From: Phormidium sp. FACHB-1136
GTDB taxonomy: Bacteria > Cyanobacteriota > Cyanobacteriia > Phormidesmidales > Phormidesmidaceae
DNA length: 64,000 nt
Assembly (NCBI RefSeq): GCF_014697375.1
Contig: NZ_JACJRS010000019.1
Location: 1-64,000 of the forward strand
Direction: 5' to 3'
The notes under the pieces are model-generated. The model searched no databases and was not told the origin of the DNA. It saw only the letters and a list, made by a program, of their open reading frames with translations. Position numbers and translations under genes: made by a program. Positions 35,147-43,825 of this stretch are shown one piece after another (positions within the stretch are counted from its first letter, which is position 1; each line of letters starts with the position of its first letter).

Positions 35147-35932
35147 ATGACCCTCCAACGCTCGCCGCTGCCGATTTTGACCCTGGTTCATCAGGCTACT
35201 TCCACCCCTGGGCTGGTAGGGGCAATTTTGGCGGAGATGGGCTATCGCCTGGATATCCGCTGTTTGGCAGTGGGGGATGCGTTGCCGCCAACCTTAGATC
35301 ACCACAGTGCCGCCATCGTGTTTGGTGGCCCCATGAGCGCCAACGATGATCACCTGCCCTTCATTCGCCAAGAACTAGACTGGATTCCTACGGTGGTGAC
35401 CGCCCAAAAACCCTATCTGGGAATTTGCCTAGGGGCGCAGTTGTTGGCCCGTACCCTAGGGGCGAAGGTGGCTCCCCACCCCGATGGTCTGCGGGAAATT
35501 GGCTATTACCCAATTACTCCGACCCCAGTGGGGCGAACCTTCCTGCCCCGGCCCATGCTGGTATATCAGTGGCACCAGGAGGGCTTTGAGGTACCCCAGG
35601 GTGCCCACCTGTTGGCTAAGGGAAACACCTTTAGCCATCAAGCCTTTGGCTACCAGCGGGCCTATGGGCTGCAATTTCATCCCGAAATTACCACCACCAT
35701 GGTGAACCACTGGACGACGGAGGGGGCCGATCAACTCGCCTACCCCGGTGCCCAGGGCCGCACCTACCACATCAGCCACCATCGCCTCTATCGGCAATCG
35801 GTGGAGGGATGGCTGCGGCGATTCTTGGCCCAGTGGCTAACCACACCTACTCAGGCGGAACGGGCTTGGGGGGAGTGCCACAGTCCCAGCCACGCTCAGT
35901 CCATGGCCTATCGGGATAGATCTCGGGCCTAG
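35147..35932 (+). CDS. Class I glutamine amidotransferase-like protein
   Basis: The 261-residue protein has the GATase fold with the triad visible: Cys94 in YLGICLGAQLLA, His178 and Glu180 in LQFHPEIT. IVFGGPMSANDD lies upstream, as in GuaA-like stand-alone members. Such proteins often hydrolyse glutamine or gamma-glutamyl compounds, but the partner synthetase is not next to it. The C-terminal 30 residues are low in conserved features. No signal peptide is present. Confidence 0.92.
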   Translation: MTLQRSPLPILTLVHQATSTPGLVGAILAEMGYRLDIRCLAVGDALPPTLDHHSAAIVFGGPMSANDDHLPFIRQELDWIPTVVTAQKPYLGICLGAQLLARTLGAKVAPHPDGLREIGYYPITPTPVGRTFLPRPMLVYQWHQEGFEVPQGAHLLAKGNTFSHQAFGYQRAYGLQFHPEITTTMVNHWTTEGADQLAYPGAQGRTYHISHHRLYRQSVEGWLRRFLAQWLTTPTQAERAWGECHSPSHAQSMAYRDRSRA

Positions 35933-36043
35933 GGATAGCGTTGCAGAATACCGCTGCAAATCCCGACTTCGGACTATGGTGGAGGAGGTTCTGCGCCGTC
36001 TCCCGTGGTGGCCAACCGTTGCCTGAGTCCTGGGTGAGTATCC

Positions 36044-38230
36044 ATGCCAGATCGAGCGGATCCTATCTCTGCGATGCCCCCAGGGGATTCCTCTGCCGAT
36101 TCCTCCGTAGCGTTCTCTGCCGATTCCTTGGGGCATTCCTCCATCGACCCCGATCCGGCCCCGGCATCGGGGTCGGCAGCACAGGCCGCTTTTTTAGTCT
36201 GTGGGTTAGGGAGTTTGGGCCAGCATTGTGTGATCAATCTGAAAACCTTTGGGGTACCCGTATATGGAGTGAATGACGCCCAACCGGAACAGTGGGAAAC
36301 CGCCCAGGTTCCCGATCTCATCGACCATTTGGTGATTGGTGATTGTCGTTCTAGTGAGGTGCTAGAACGGGCGGGGGTACACCATTGTCGGGCGGTGTTG
36401 CTAGTCACCCAAGATGAGCGGGTGAACCTGGAGGCGGCCCTAACGGCGCGGGTACTGAACCCCCAGGTGCAGTTGGTGATGCGATCAGGTCAGCAAAACC
36501 TGAATGACCTGATGGAGCAACAGTTGGATCACTTCGTTGCCTTCGAGCCCACCCAACTGGCGGCCCCCGCCTTTGCCCTAGAGGCACTGGGAGACACCCT
36601 ACTGGGCTACTTCACCCTAGAGGGCCATCGGTTTCAGGTGGTGCGGCAGCGGCTAGAGGCGGGTCATCCTTGGTGTCGCCATCGTCCCCTGCACGAACTG
36701 AACAGTCGCCAGCGGCGGCTCCTGTCCCACCATCGGCCCCAGGCTGGGGATGAGAAGGTCTCCCCGGCCCAGGTGAGCCCGTCGGCTCTGTTTTATGGCT
36801 GGCAACCCCACGACCTCCTCCAGCCCGGTGATGAGGTCGTCTGTTTGGACTGTGATAGTCCCCCTGTGCAAGCGGCTTCCCCGATGGCCAGGGAGGATCA
36901 GGGGCGCTTGGCGCGGCGTGGCCAAAAGCGGGGCCAAGGGCAGGGAGATGGGCCAGCGATCCACCAGGGGGCTCAGTGGACGGCCCTCCGAGACCGCCTA
37001 GTGCGTTGGTGGCAGGGGGGCGAGACACCTAACCCCATTCGTCAGGTGGCGATGCTTTGCGGGGGAACGGTGGCGGGGCTGTGTCTACTGGGCACGGCCC
37101 TGCTGGATGCCAATGCTCCGGCGGAAATGTCCCGCTTTGAAGCTTTTTTGCTCACCTTCATTACCCTGTTTGGTGGCTACGGCGATGTCTATGAAACCCT
37201 GGCCGAGTTTGATCACCCTCGTCTATTGCAAAGCTTTGGGGTGGTGTTGACCGTGGCCGGGGCCGCCTTTGTGGGGGTGCTCTATGCCCTGTTGACGGAA
37301 AAGCTGCTCTCCCTGCGCTTCGAGTTCATGGAGCGGCGTCCGCCCGTGCCGGAACGGGATCATGTGGTGGTGATCTGGCTGGGCCGGGTGGGGCGTCAGG
37401 TGATCAGCCTGCTGCAAGATCTAAAGCAGCCCGTGGTCGGCATCATGCCCCAGATGGTCGATACCGACCTGCTGCCCACCATTCCCCTGCTGACCGGGGA
37501 CATTGCCACCGCCCTAGAACGGGCCAACCTGGGCACCGCCAAAAGTGTGGTGGCCGTCAGCGATGACGAAATTCAAAACCTAGAACTTGGCCTCATGGCC
37601 CACCGCCTCAATCCCCACTGCCGCGCCATCATTCGCACCTACGACCAGCGCTTCACCAACCGGGTGGCCCAGATTTTTCCCTTTACCCAGGCGATTTGCG
37701 CCTCGGCTATTTCCGCCGAAGCCTTTGCGGGAGCCGCCTTTGGCGAGGATGTGATTGCCCTGTTTCGGCTGCATCACCAAACGGTGCTGGTCACCCAATA
37801 CACCATCGAGGCCCACGACACCCTCAACGAGTTGCTGCTGTCGGACATTGCCTATGGCTACGGCGTCGTGCCCGTTTGGCACCAGCGGCCAAATCACACA
37901 GGACAGGTGATGCCCTCGGAGGACACCGTGCTCTACCCAGGGGATCGCCTGGTGGTGTTGGCCTCCATCCAGGGGTTGCGCCGCATCGAGCAGCGACAAC
38001 TGGCCCCCAAGGTCTGGGCGGTGGAGGTAGAAGCCGCCCTCACCGCCGATGCTGGCTTTGATGGAGCCTCCGAAATTGCCCGCATCACGGGGCTCAATCT
38101 AGGTACTGCCCGCCAGTTCATGGCCCAAATCCCAGGCACCATTCCCCAGCCCCTCTACCACCACCAAGCCCTGCGGCTGGTGCGTCACCTCCGTCGTGTC
38201 CGTGTGCAGGCTAGGGTGGTGTCATTCTAG
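36044..38230 (+). CDS. Two-RCK (TrkA-N) protein with central channel-like membrane segment
   Basis: In this 728-residue protein a first RCK/TrkA-N domain (FLVCGLGSLGQHCVINL, about 45-170) and TrkA-C-like part come first. A basic, low-complexity linker leads to a two-helix membrane unit (about 340-425) whose turn reads TLFGGYGD, with GGYGD at 377-381 where potassium channels have T-x-GYGD. A second RCK domain (HVVVIWLGRVGRQVISLL) and TrkA-C follow. The last 60 residues (EIARITGLNLGTARQFMAQI and what follows) resemble a ribosomal L7/L12-type C-terminal fold. A ligand-gated cation channel or its regulator in the cytoplasmic membrane is likely; selectivity is uncertain because the filter is altered. 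Confidence 0.82.
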   Translation: MPDRADPISAMPPGDSSADSSVAFSADSLGHSSIDPDPAPASGSAAQAAFLVCGLGSLGQHCVINLKTFGVPVYGVNDAQPEQWETAQVPDLIDHLVIGDCRSSEVLERAGVHHCRAVLLVTQDERVNLEAALTARVLNPQVQLVMRSGQQNLNDLMEQQLDHFVAFEPTQLAAPAFALEALGDTLLGYFTLEGHRFQVVRQRLEAGHPWCRHRPLHELNSRQRRLLSHHRPQAGDEKVSPAQVSPSALFYGWQPHDLLQPGDEVVCLDCDSPPVQAASPMAREDQGRLARRGQKRGQGQGDGPAIHQGAQWTALRDRLVRWWQGGETPNPIRQVAMLCGGTVAGLCLLGTALLDANAPAEMSRFEAFLLTFITLFGGYGDVYETLAEFDHPRLLQSFGVVLTVAGAAFVGVLYALLTEKLLSLRFEFMERRPPVPERDHVVVIWLGRVGRQVISLLQDLKQPVVGIMPQMVDTDLLPTIPLLTGDIATALERANLGTAKSVVAVSDDEIQNLELGLMAHRLNPHCRAIIRTYDQRFTNRVAQIFPFTQAICASAISAEAFAGAAFGEDVIALFRLHHQTVLVTQYTIEAHDTLNELLLSDIAYGYGVVPVWHQRPNHTGQVMPSEDTVLYPGDRLVVLASIQGLRRIEQRQLAPKVWAVEVEAALTADAGFDGASEIARITGLNLGTARQFMAQIPGTIPQPLYHHQALRLVRHLRRVRVQARVVSF

Positions 38231-38306
38231 GGTGGCGTCATGCTTGGGATGCGACCCACAACAGTGGTGCATGGAACCTGGTAGCCTGATCTGTCGTCTA
38301 GGGGTT

Positions 38307-38699
38307 CTAAGTCTGGCCCTTTTGGCCAAATACCTGTTGCAGAACGGCCCAGCGAGAACAGTCCCAATGGTCGATGTGGGCACAAATTTTGCCCGCGTCA
38401 TTCAAGGTGAGTTCGCTACGTCCGGGGATACCCATGGCGGGCTTCCAGGGCAGCGGCGCGACCCAGTTCAAGGTCCAGCGGCTGTGGATGTGGTGGGGGT
38501 CAACGTACTCAATGGCGTGGAGTTGTAGGTCAATGGCTTGGAACCAACGGGTGATGAAGCCAATCATCTGCTGGTAACGCTGAAGGCCACGAAACTCGTT
38601 GAGGGGATCCTTAAAATACACATCCTCCGCATAGAGGTGATAGCTCTGCTGGTGGGGAAAGCGCTGATAATCTTGGCGCAGTTGTTCTAATACATCCAT
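38307..38699 (-). CDS. DUF2358 family protein (NTF2-like)
   Basis: The 130-residue protein carries the DUF2358 pattern: LRQDYQRFPHQQSYHLYAED, VYFKDPLNEFRGLQRYQQMI, and SRWTLNWVAPLPWKP. These are widespread in cyanobacteria and plant plastids and adopt an NTF2-like fold by prediction; their function is not established. The ATG at 38697-38699 is preferred because the 40 codons upstream are unlike the family. It converges with the RCK gene (76 bases between stops) and is divergent from the lipoprotein gene. Confidence 0.88.
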   Translation of the reverse strand: MDVLEQLRQDYQRFPHQQSYHLYAEDVYFKDPLNEFRGLQRYQQMIGFITRWFQAIDLQLHAIEYVDPHHIHSRWTLNWVAPLPWKPAMGIPGRSELTLNDAGKICAHIDHWDCSRWAVLQQVFGQKGQT

Positions 38700-38898
38700 G
38701 GTGATTCCGACTTGATTAGGGGGACGCTGTGGCTTTGAACCCGTTGGGCCGATCCACCGTTGGGGGCCGATCCAGTCTGATACAAGGGCGACTTCCGGAG
38801 GGCTTGATGCAGGGGGCAAGGGGCAGGATTCAGAGGGCAGAATTCAACAACTTCAATATCGACAACTTCAATAACCGTGTGATTGTGAGGCATGAATC

Positions 38899-39378
38899 AT
38901 GATGATGACAAAGTTTAAGGGGCGCTCGGCAGGTTGGTTAGGATTGGCCGCTTTGGCCACCGTGGTTGCGGCTTGTTCCGCCCCTGCCACCACCGCTTCT
39001 TCAGTTACCGAAGCGACGACCACCACCCTGCCCCCCTACCTCCCCGATTGGGAGGTGTACGACATCGTGGATGACGCCAGCTTTGACCTGCCAACGGGGG
39101 AGTTAACCCCCTTTAGTTTGGCGCAATCGCTCCTGCAAGAACCAGAAACCTGGGAGTGCTTTCGGGTTTCCCAGGTGCGGGTGGAAGCTCTGGACGACGG
39201 TGGCATGGCCGTTCTCGCCACCAAGGTGGGCCTGTGTGATGATTCGGTGGCCGCCATTGAGCAGCGCATTGATCTGACCCTCACCGAGACGGGCTGGGCC
39301 TTAGATCAGGCGGGGCAACGCTTCGGCTGCGCCAGACCCGAGTTTGCCTGGGCCGCACCGGGCACCCTTTGTCCCTAG
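38899..39378 (+). CDS. Hypothetical lipoprotein
   Basis: The 159-residue protein starts with MMMTKFKGRSAGWLGLAALA and a lipobox VVAAC with Cys26, so lipid attachment after signal peptidase II cleavage is expected. A Thr/Ser/Pro-rich linker follows, then a compact domain with four further Cys (ECF, GLCDD, FGCAR, TLCP) that could form two disulfides in the periplasm. I do not recognise the family. Its TAG stop shares CTAG with the stop of truB on the other strand. Confidence 0.8.
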   Translation: MMMTKFKGRSAGWLGLAALATVVAACSAPATTASSVTEATTTTLPPYLPDWEVYDIVDDASFDLPTGELTPFSLAQSLLQEPETWECFRVSQVRVEALDDGGMAVLATKVGLCDDSVAAIEQRIDLTLTETGWALDQAGQRFGCARPEFAWAAPGTLCP

Positions 39379-40274
39379 GCCCAGGGTTTTAAGACCATCT
39401 TGGCCTTCAGGATGGGTTCCCCGTCCCGCCATTCCAACTGGCCAATGCCTAGGAAGTCGCGGCCCTCGGCGGACAGAATGCGGTAGGGCTGATCGGCCTC
39501 TAGGGGCACCGGGGGCGGAAACTTTTGACCCTGCTGCCAGCGACGGGCCAGATCGGTGTCTAGGGGCAGGGTTGGCAGATGGGTGAGGGCCGATTCTGGG
39601 GCATGGAGTTGGATGGTCTGGCTCTCTACCTGCTGCTTCACCTGATCGAGGGTCAGACTGGAGGCCAGATCAAACCCATTGCTGCGGGTGCGGGTGAGGT
39701 GGGCGAGGGTGGCCCCCGTCCCTACCTGTTGACCCAAATCGCGGGCCAAGGATCGGATGTAGGTACCGGGGCCACAGTCCACCGTTAGGGTGAGTTCGGG
39801 ATAGTCTCCCGGTTGCCAGCCCTGCACCGTGAGGCGGTGGATCACGACGGTACGCGGGGGCGGCGTCACCACTTGGCCTCGGCGGGCCAAATCGTACAGG
39901 CGCTTCCCCTGCACCTGAATGGCGCTAAACACCGGGGGCACCTGGGCCAGAGTGCCTACAAACTCCGGCAGGGCCGCTTGGACGGTCTCTAGGGTCAAAT
40001 CCGTGGCGAGGCAATGGCTCAGCACGTCGCCCTCTAGGTCGTCGGTGGTGGTGGTCAGGCCAAAGCGAATCACAGCTCGGTAGGCTTTGTCTGCCGCCAG
40101 GTAGGGTAGCAGCCGCGTGGCCCGTCCCACCGCTAAAGGCAGCACCCCCTCAGCCAAGGGATCGAGCGTGCCGCCATGGCCCACTTTGGGAGTGCCCAAC
40201 AGCCGCCGCACCGTCGCCACGCAATCGTGGGAGGTGACCTGACAGGGCTTGTTTAAGTTTAAAAAACCGTCCAC
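39375..40274 (-). CDS. truB: tRNA pseudouridine-55 synthase
   Basis: TruB makes pseudouridine 55 in the T-loop of nearly all tRNAs. The 299-residue protein has NKPCQVTSHDCVATVRRLL at the start and the catalytic Asp38 in GHGGTLDPLAEGVLPLAVG. YRAVIRFGLTTTTDDLEGD and VDCGPGTYIRSLARDLGQ complete the family core. A PUA-like C-terminal part is present (YRILSAEGRDFLGIG). The start is GTG at 40274; no ATG is close. The gene converges with the lipoprotein gene and overlaps it by four bases, sharing CTAG. Confidence 0.97.
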   Translation of the reverse strand: MDGFLNLNKPCQVTSHDCVATVRRLLGTPKVGHGGTLDPLAEGVLPLAVGRATRLLPYLAADKAYRAVIRFGLTTTTDDLEGDVLSHCLATDLTLETVQAALPEFVGTLAQVPPVFSAIQVQGKRLYDLARRGQVVTPPPRTVVIHRLTVQGWQPGDYPELTLTVDCGPGTYIRSLARDLGQQVGTGATLAHLTRTRSNGFDLASSLTLDQVKQQVESQTIQLHAPESALTHLPTLPLDTDLARRWQQGQKFPPPVPLEADQPYRILSAEGRDFLGIGQLEWRDGEPILKAKMVLKPWA

Positions 40275-40562
40275 AGCGACTTCAACGCCCTACAGCTAAC
40301 GACCTGACCTAAAACGACCTAACCTATATGCGGGAGTTTGTCGTAGCCGCCACCGAGATAGATGGTCTACGTCATGGGGTTAAGTTCTGCAACCGTTTCA
40401 GGCAAACCCGATATTAGCGTGATTGCGGTCTCTAGCCCAGGCTCCAGCCGCAGCAGGGCCAACCGTAGGCAAGTACAATAAGCATTATGCTCAATGCTGA
40501 CGGTCATGTCAGCGCTCTTATCAAAACCGTCTCCCCGACCATCCCGCACCCTAGGCAACCCT

Positions 40563-41123
40563 ATGCCCCTCGGCCACGAACCTCCCCAACTGCTGAAACG
40601 GCGCTTATTCTACGAAGGCCGTAAGTTCAACTTTGAGGTCAATCGTCTGCGTCTGCCCAACCAGGCCGAGGGAGAGTGGGAATGTGTGCGCCATCCCGGC
40701 GGTGCCCTAGCGGTGCCCCTCACCGATGATGGTCGCCTGATTTTGCTGCGGCAGTATCGGTTTGCGGTATTGGGGCGGCTGCTAGAATTTCCGGCAGGCA
40801 CCATCGAACCCAACGAATCGCCAGCGGAGACCATTCGCCGCGAAATCCAGGAAGAAACGGGCTATGCCGCCACCACCTGGCTCCCCATCGGCACCTTTCC
40901 CCTCGCTCCGGGTTATTCCGACGAGTTCATCTATGCTTTTCTGGCCACCGACCTGGAACCCGTGGAGGCCGTGGAGGGGGACGAAGACGAAGATATGGAA
41001 GTGGTGTTGATGACCCCGGCCCAGTTTGAAAAGGCCATCATGGCCGGGGAAGCCGTGGATGCCAAAACCATCGCGAGTTTTTTCCTAGCCAGACCCTTCA
41101 TCGCCAAACTAACCGATTTTTAG
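40563..41123 (+). CDS. NUDIX hydrolase (ADP-ribose pyrophosphatase type)
   Basis: The protein of 186 residues hydrolyses a nucleoside diphosphate linked to another moiety, probably ADP-ribose. The Nudix box is complete, from GTIEPNESPAETIRREIQEE to TGY. The preceding LILLRQYRFAVLGRLLEFPAG matches ADP-ribose pyrophosphatases, and APGYSDEFIYAFLAT is the usual following strand. I choose the ATG at 40563 (MPLGHEPPQLLKRRLFYEG), which fits relatives, over the ATG at 40494. The next gene follows after about 180 bases. Confidence 0.93.
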   Translation: MPLGHEPPQLLKRRLFYEGRKFNFEVNRLRLPNQAEGEWECVRHPGGALAVPLTDDGRLILLRQYRFAVLGRLLEFPAGTIEPNESPAETIRREIQEETGYAATTWLPIGTFPLAPGYSDEFIYAFLATDLEPVEAVEGDEDEDMEVVLMTPAQFEKAIMAGEAVDAKTIASFFLARPFIAKLTDF

Positions 41124-41301
41124 CGTTCTCTCCCAGCGCAACCTACGGCGACATCTACGACAACTGGCGGAACTTGGGCGGCGTTTAGGGCACCGGGCCG
41201 AAGCCTGGGCAGCTTATAAGCAAGGCTCAGGGGCGTGGGCGGCGGGAACGCTGGCTGCGACTAAAGCCCCATGTTGTGCATTGACCTCAGGGAGGATCGC
41301 T

Positions 41302-42201
41302 GTGTTTAAGTCCGTGGGTCAGCGGGTGTGTGCGTTTGACTTGGAATGGGTGCCCGATGCACCCTCAGGGCGGCGAGTGTATCGGTTGCCGGAGATCCTA
41401 CCCGATGGAGAGGTGTTTCAGGTGATGTGGCAACAGGGCGGAGCCACGGAGGAGAAACCTCGGCCCTACCTGAAAACAGCCCTGTGTCGGGTGGTATCGG
41501 TGGCGGCGGTGATCCGGGAACAATCCCGTAAGGGCGAGGTGACGCTGCGGCTAACGGCCCTGCCCAAGCACCTCGACCAGCCCATGGCAGAAGGGGAATT
41601 AATCGCCACGTTTTTGGGCTACGTGGGTCAGCAAAAGCCCCAGTTAGTCGGGTTTAACTCCCACACTTCCGATCTACCGATTCTGCTCCAGCGGGGCATG
41701 GTCACGGGCATTGCCGCTAAGGATTTTTGCCATCGCCCAGACAAACCCTGGGAGGGCATCGACTACTTTGCCCGCCACACCGAGGCCCACATCGACATTA
41801 AAAACCTGGTTAGCGGTTGGGGCATTGGCACCCCCTCTCTGCACGAGCTGGCGGCGGCGATGGGTATTCCCGGCAAGATGGGCACAGACGGCAGTAGCGT
41901 CGTCGATCTCTGGGTGGAGGGCAACCTGCGGGCCATTGTGGAATACAACCACTTTGATGCCCTCACCACCTATCTGGTGTGGCTGCGAACGGCCCTGTTT
42001 GCGGGCTTTTTTAGCCCTGAGCAGCACCAAGTGGAGGAAGACCGAGTACGGGATCTCCTGCATCGACGCATTGCAGCGGGCGACCAGCATTTGGCCCAAT
42101 ATTTAGAGCAGTGGAACCGCTTCCAGCCCCAGCCCGCCGATACCGTGGCCATTGACCTCTCCCCCATTACCGAGGTGGCGATGGCCGAAATAGCGGCCTA
42201 A
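41302..42201 (+). CDS. Predicted 3'-5' exonuclease, PolB-like (DEDD)
   Basis: The 299-residue protein looks like the stand-alone exonuclease group related to family B polymerase proofreading domains. Acidic metal ligands are visible in CAFDLEWVPD (Asp, Glu), in VGFNSHTSDLPILLQRG (Asp), and in EYNHFDALTTYLVWLR (Asp). PSLHELAAAMGIPGK is a typical internal helix. I choose GTG at 41302 because GGGAGG stands seven bases before it; a TTG at 41281 lies before that ribosome site. Its substrate is inferred to be single-stranded DNA or RNA. Confidence 0.88.
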   Translation: MFKSVGQRVCAFDLEWVPDAPSGRRVYRLPEILPDGEVFQVMWQQGGATEEKPRPYLKTALCRVVSVAAVIREQSRKGEVTLRLTALPKHLDQPMAEGELIATFLGYVGQQKPQLVGFNSHTSDLPILLQRGMVTGIAAKDFCHRPDKPWEGIDYFARHTEAHIDIKNLVSGWGIGTPSLHELAAAMGIPGKMGTDGSSVVDLWVEGNLRAIVEYNHFDALTTYLVWLRTALFAGFFSPEQHQVEEDRVRDLLHRRIAAGDQHLAQYLEQWNRFQPQPADTVAIDLSPITEVAMAEIAA

Positions 42202-42343
42202 TGGTTCAGCAAGATAGGGCGGCGGGTCGGTAGAACATCAAGCCGATAGGATGGTGAGGGTTAATGCAAACCATCGTCAATAAAGGGTAGGATGTCTGGC
42301 AGGGTGGGCCTTACCTTCCCCGTTGCCCACAGTGACTCACGCG

Positions 42344-43438
42344 ATGACTTCCCAGGATATTCTGCGCCTTGATGCCATTACGAAGCGATATACCCCCCAT
42401 GGCCCCCCGGCGGTGGACGGGGTGAGCCTCGGGTTGTGCCAGGGCGAGATTTTGGCGTTGCTGGGGCCTTCGGGTTGTGGCAAAACCACCCTGCTGCGGC
42501 TGATTGCCGGGTTTGAACACCCCGATCAGGGCACCATCTACCTGGGGCAGCAGCCCGTCTGTGGCCCCTGCTGGATCCCCCCAGAGCGGCGGGATGTGGG
42601 CATTGTGTTCCAGGACTATGCCCTGTTTCCCCATCTGACGGTGGAGAAAAATGTGGCCTTTGGGCTTCAGTCCTTAGTTCGTCTGGGCAGTTTGAACCCT
42701 AAGCAGGTGCAGGCCCAGACCCAGGAATCCATTGCCCTGGTGGGGTTGACTGGGTTTGAGACGCGCTTTCCCCACGAACTGTCTGGCGGGCAACAGCAGC
42801 GGGTGGCCCTGGCCCGTGCCCTGGCCCCTCGGCCCACGATTATTTTGCTGGATGAACCCTTTAGTAACCTAGATGTGCAGGTGCGGATCCATCTGCGCCA
42901 GGAGGTGCGAGATGTGCTGAAACAGGTGAACGCCTCCGGGGTCTTCGTTACCCACGATCAGGAGGAAGCCCTCGCGATGGCGGATCAGGTGGCCGTGATG
43001 CGCCAGGGACGGTTAGAGCAGTGGGGCAGCCCCGAAATGGTCTATACCGCCCCCGCGTCCCGTTTTATTGCCAGCTTTGTCACCCAGGCCAACTTTCTCC
43101 CGGCCCGCCGCACCCCCCAGGGCTGGGAGACCGAATTGGGCACCCTGACCCAGGTGATCCAGGCTGATGGGCTCCCTCCCGCCGATACCCTGGCCCAGGG
43201 GGAGGTGATGATTCGTCAGGAAGATCTGGCCCTGCAAGCGGTCGATCAGGGGCTGCTGCACGTCAAAAGTCGCCAGTTTTTAGGTCGAGAATACAACTAT
43301 TGTCTCGCTACTCCCTCCGGGCACACCCTCCACGCCCGCCTACCCATCAGCCAGGTTATCCCAGTGGGAGGGCAGGTAAACCCAGTGATCCCACCCCACC
43401 CGCTGTGGATCTATCCCAGCCCAGCCCCGGAGGCCTGA
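42344..43438 (+). CDS. ABC transporter ATPase, iron(III)/FbpC type
   Basis: The 364-residue protein is an importer ATPase with Walker A GPSGCGKTT, Q-loop VFQDYALFPHLTVEKNVAFG, signature LSGGQQQR, Walker B IILLDEPFSNLD and H-loop VTHDQEEA. A C-terminal TOBE-like domain (about 240-355) is present. By likeness to FbpC/FutC it would energise ferric iron uptake, but spermidine- or sulfate-type ATPases share these motifs. No permease or binding protein is nearby, so it works with components encoded elsewhere. The ATG at 42344 is chosen over a TTG seven codons before. Confidence 0.88.
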   Translation: MTSQDILRLDAITKRYTPHGPPAVDGVSLGLCQGEILALLGPSGCGKTTLLRLIAGFEHPDQGTIYLGQQPVCGPCWIPPERRDVGIVFQDYALFPHLTVEKNVAFGLQSLVRLGSLNPKQVQAQTQESIALVGLTGFETRFPHELSGGQQQRVALARALAPRPTIILLDEPFSNLDVQVRIHLRQEVRDVLKQVNASGVFVTHDQEEALAMADQVAVMRQGRLEQWGSPEMVYTAPASRFIASFVTQANFLPARRTPQGWETELGTLTQVIQADGLPPADTLAQGEVMIRQEDLALQAVDQGLLHVKSRQFLGREYNYCLATPSGHTLHARLPISQVIPVGGQVNPVIPPHPLWIYPSPAPEA

Positions 43439-43825
43439 GCCCGCATCGCACGGGGAGGATTTAGAAGACGTGCGGCCATTGTCCGGGTGCATACCGCAAA
43501 AACACGGAATAGCTAGGGTACTATACGAAAAGAAGCATTAACTGATATAAATACTGATATAGCTATTCTTTGACGGGTAGGTATACCTCAGCAATATCAC
43601 CCCTGAGACATTGGGGGTTGAACCCTTTGACAGGGCTGCATCTCACCGAAATTCGATTGATACGTCACTGATCCTGGTCACTCATTCTAAATTAGCCCAG
43701 CCGTCCTAGCGGATTTTACTGATGAGGTGAGTGTTGCCTAAGACCTCAATACGCCCGTGTTGTGTGCCCCCCTGTGACCCGTTGCGACCCCCTTTGCGAC
43801 CACTGATGCCTCTCCGGTGATTGCC
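43439..43825. other. 387-base intergenic region, AT-richer
   Basis: No gene is supported. A short tandem, ACTGATATAAAT then ACTGATATAGCT, occurs at 43541-43564, in an AT-rich core that could hold the promoter of the gene at 43826. The minus-strand frame overlapping the right end is the shadow of that gene. Confidence 0.5.

Noticed and set aside
41125-41301. Open upstream extension of the exonuclease gene
   Set aside because: The frame is open for about 59 codons upstream but the strong ribosome site lies right before GTG 41302, and the extension shows no family match.
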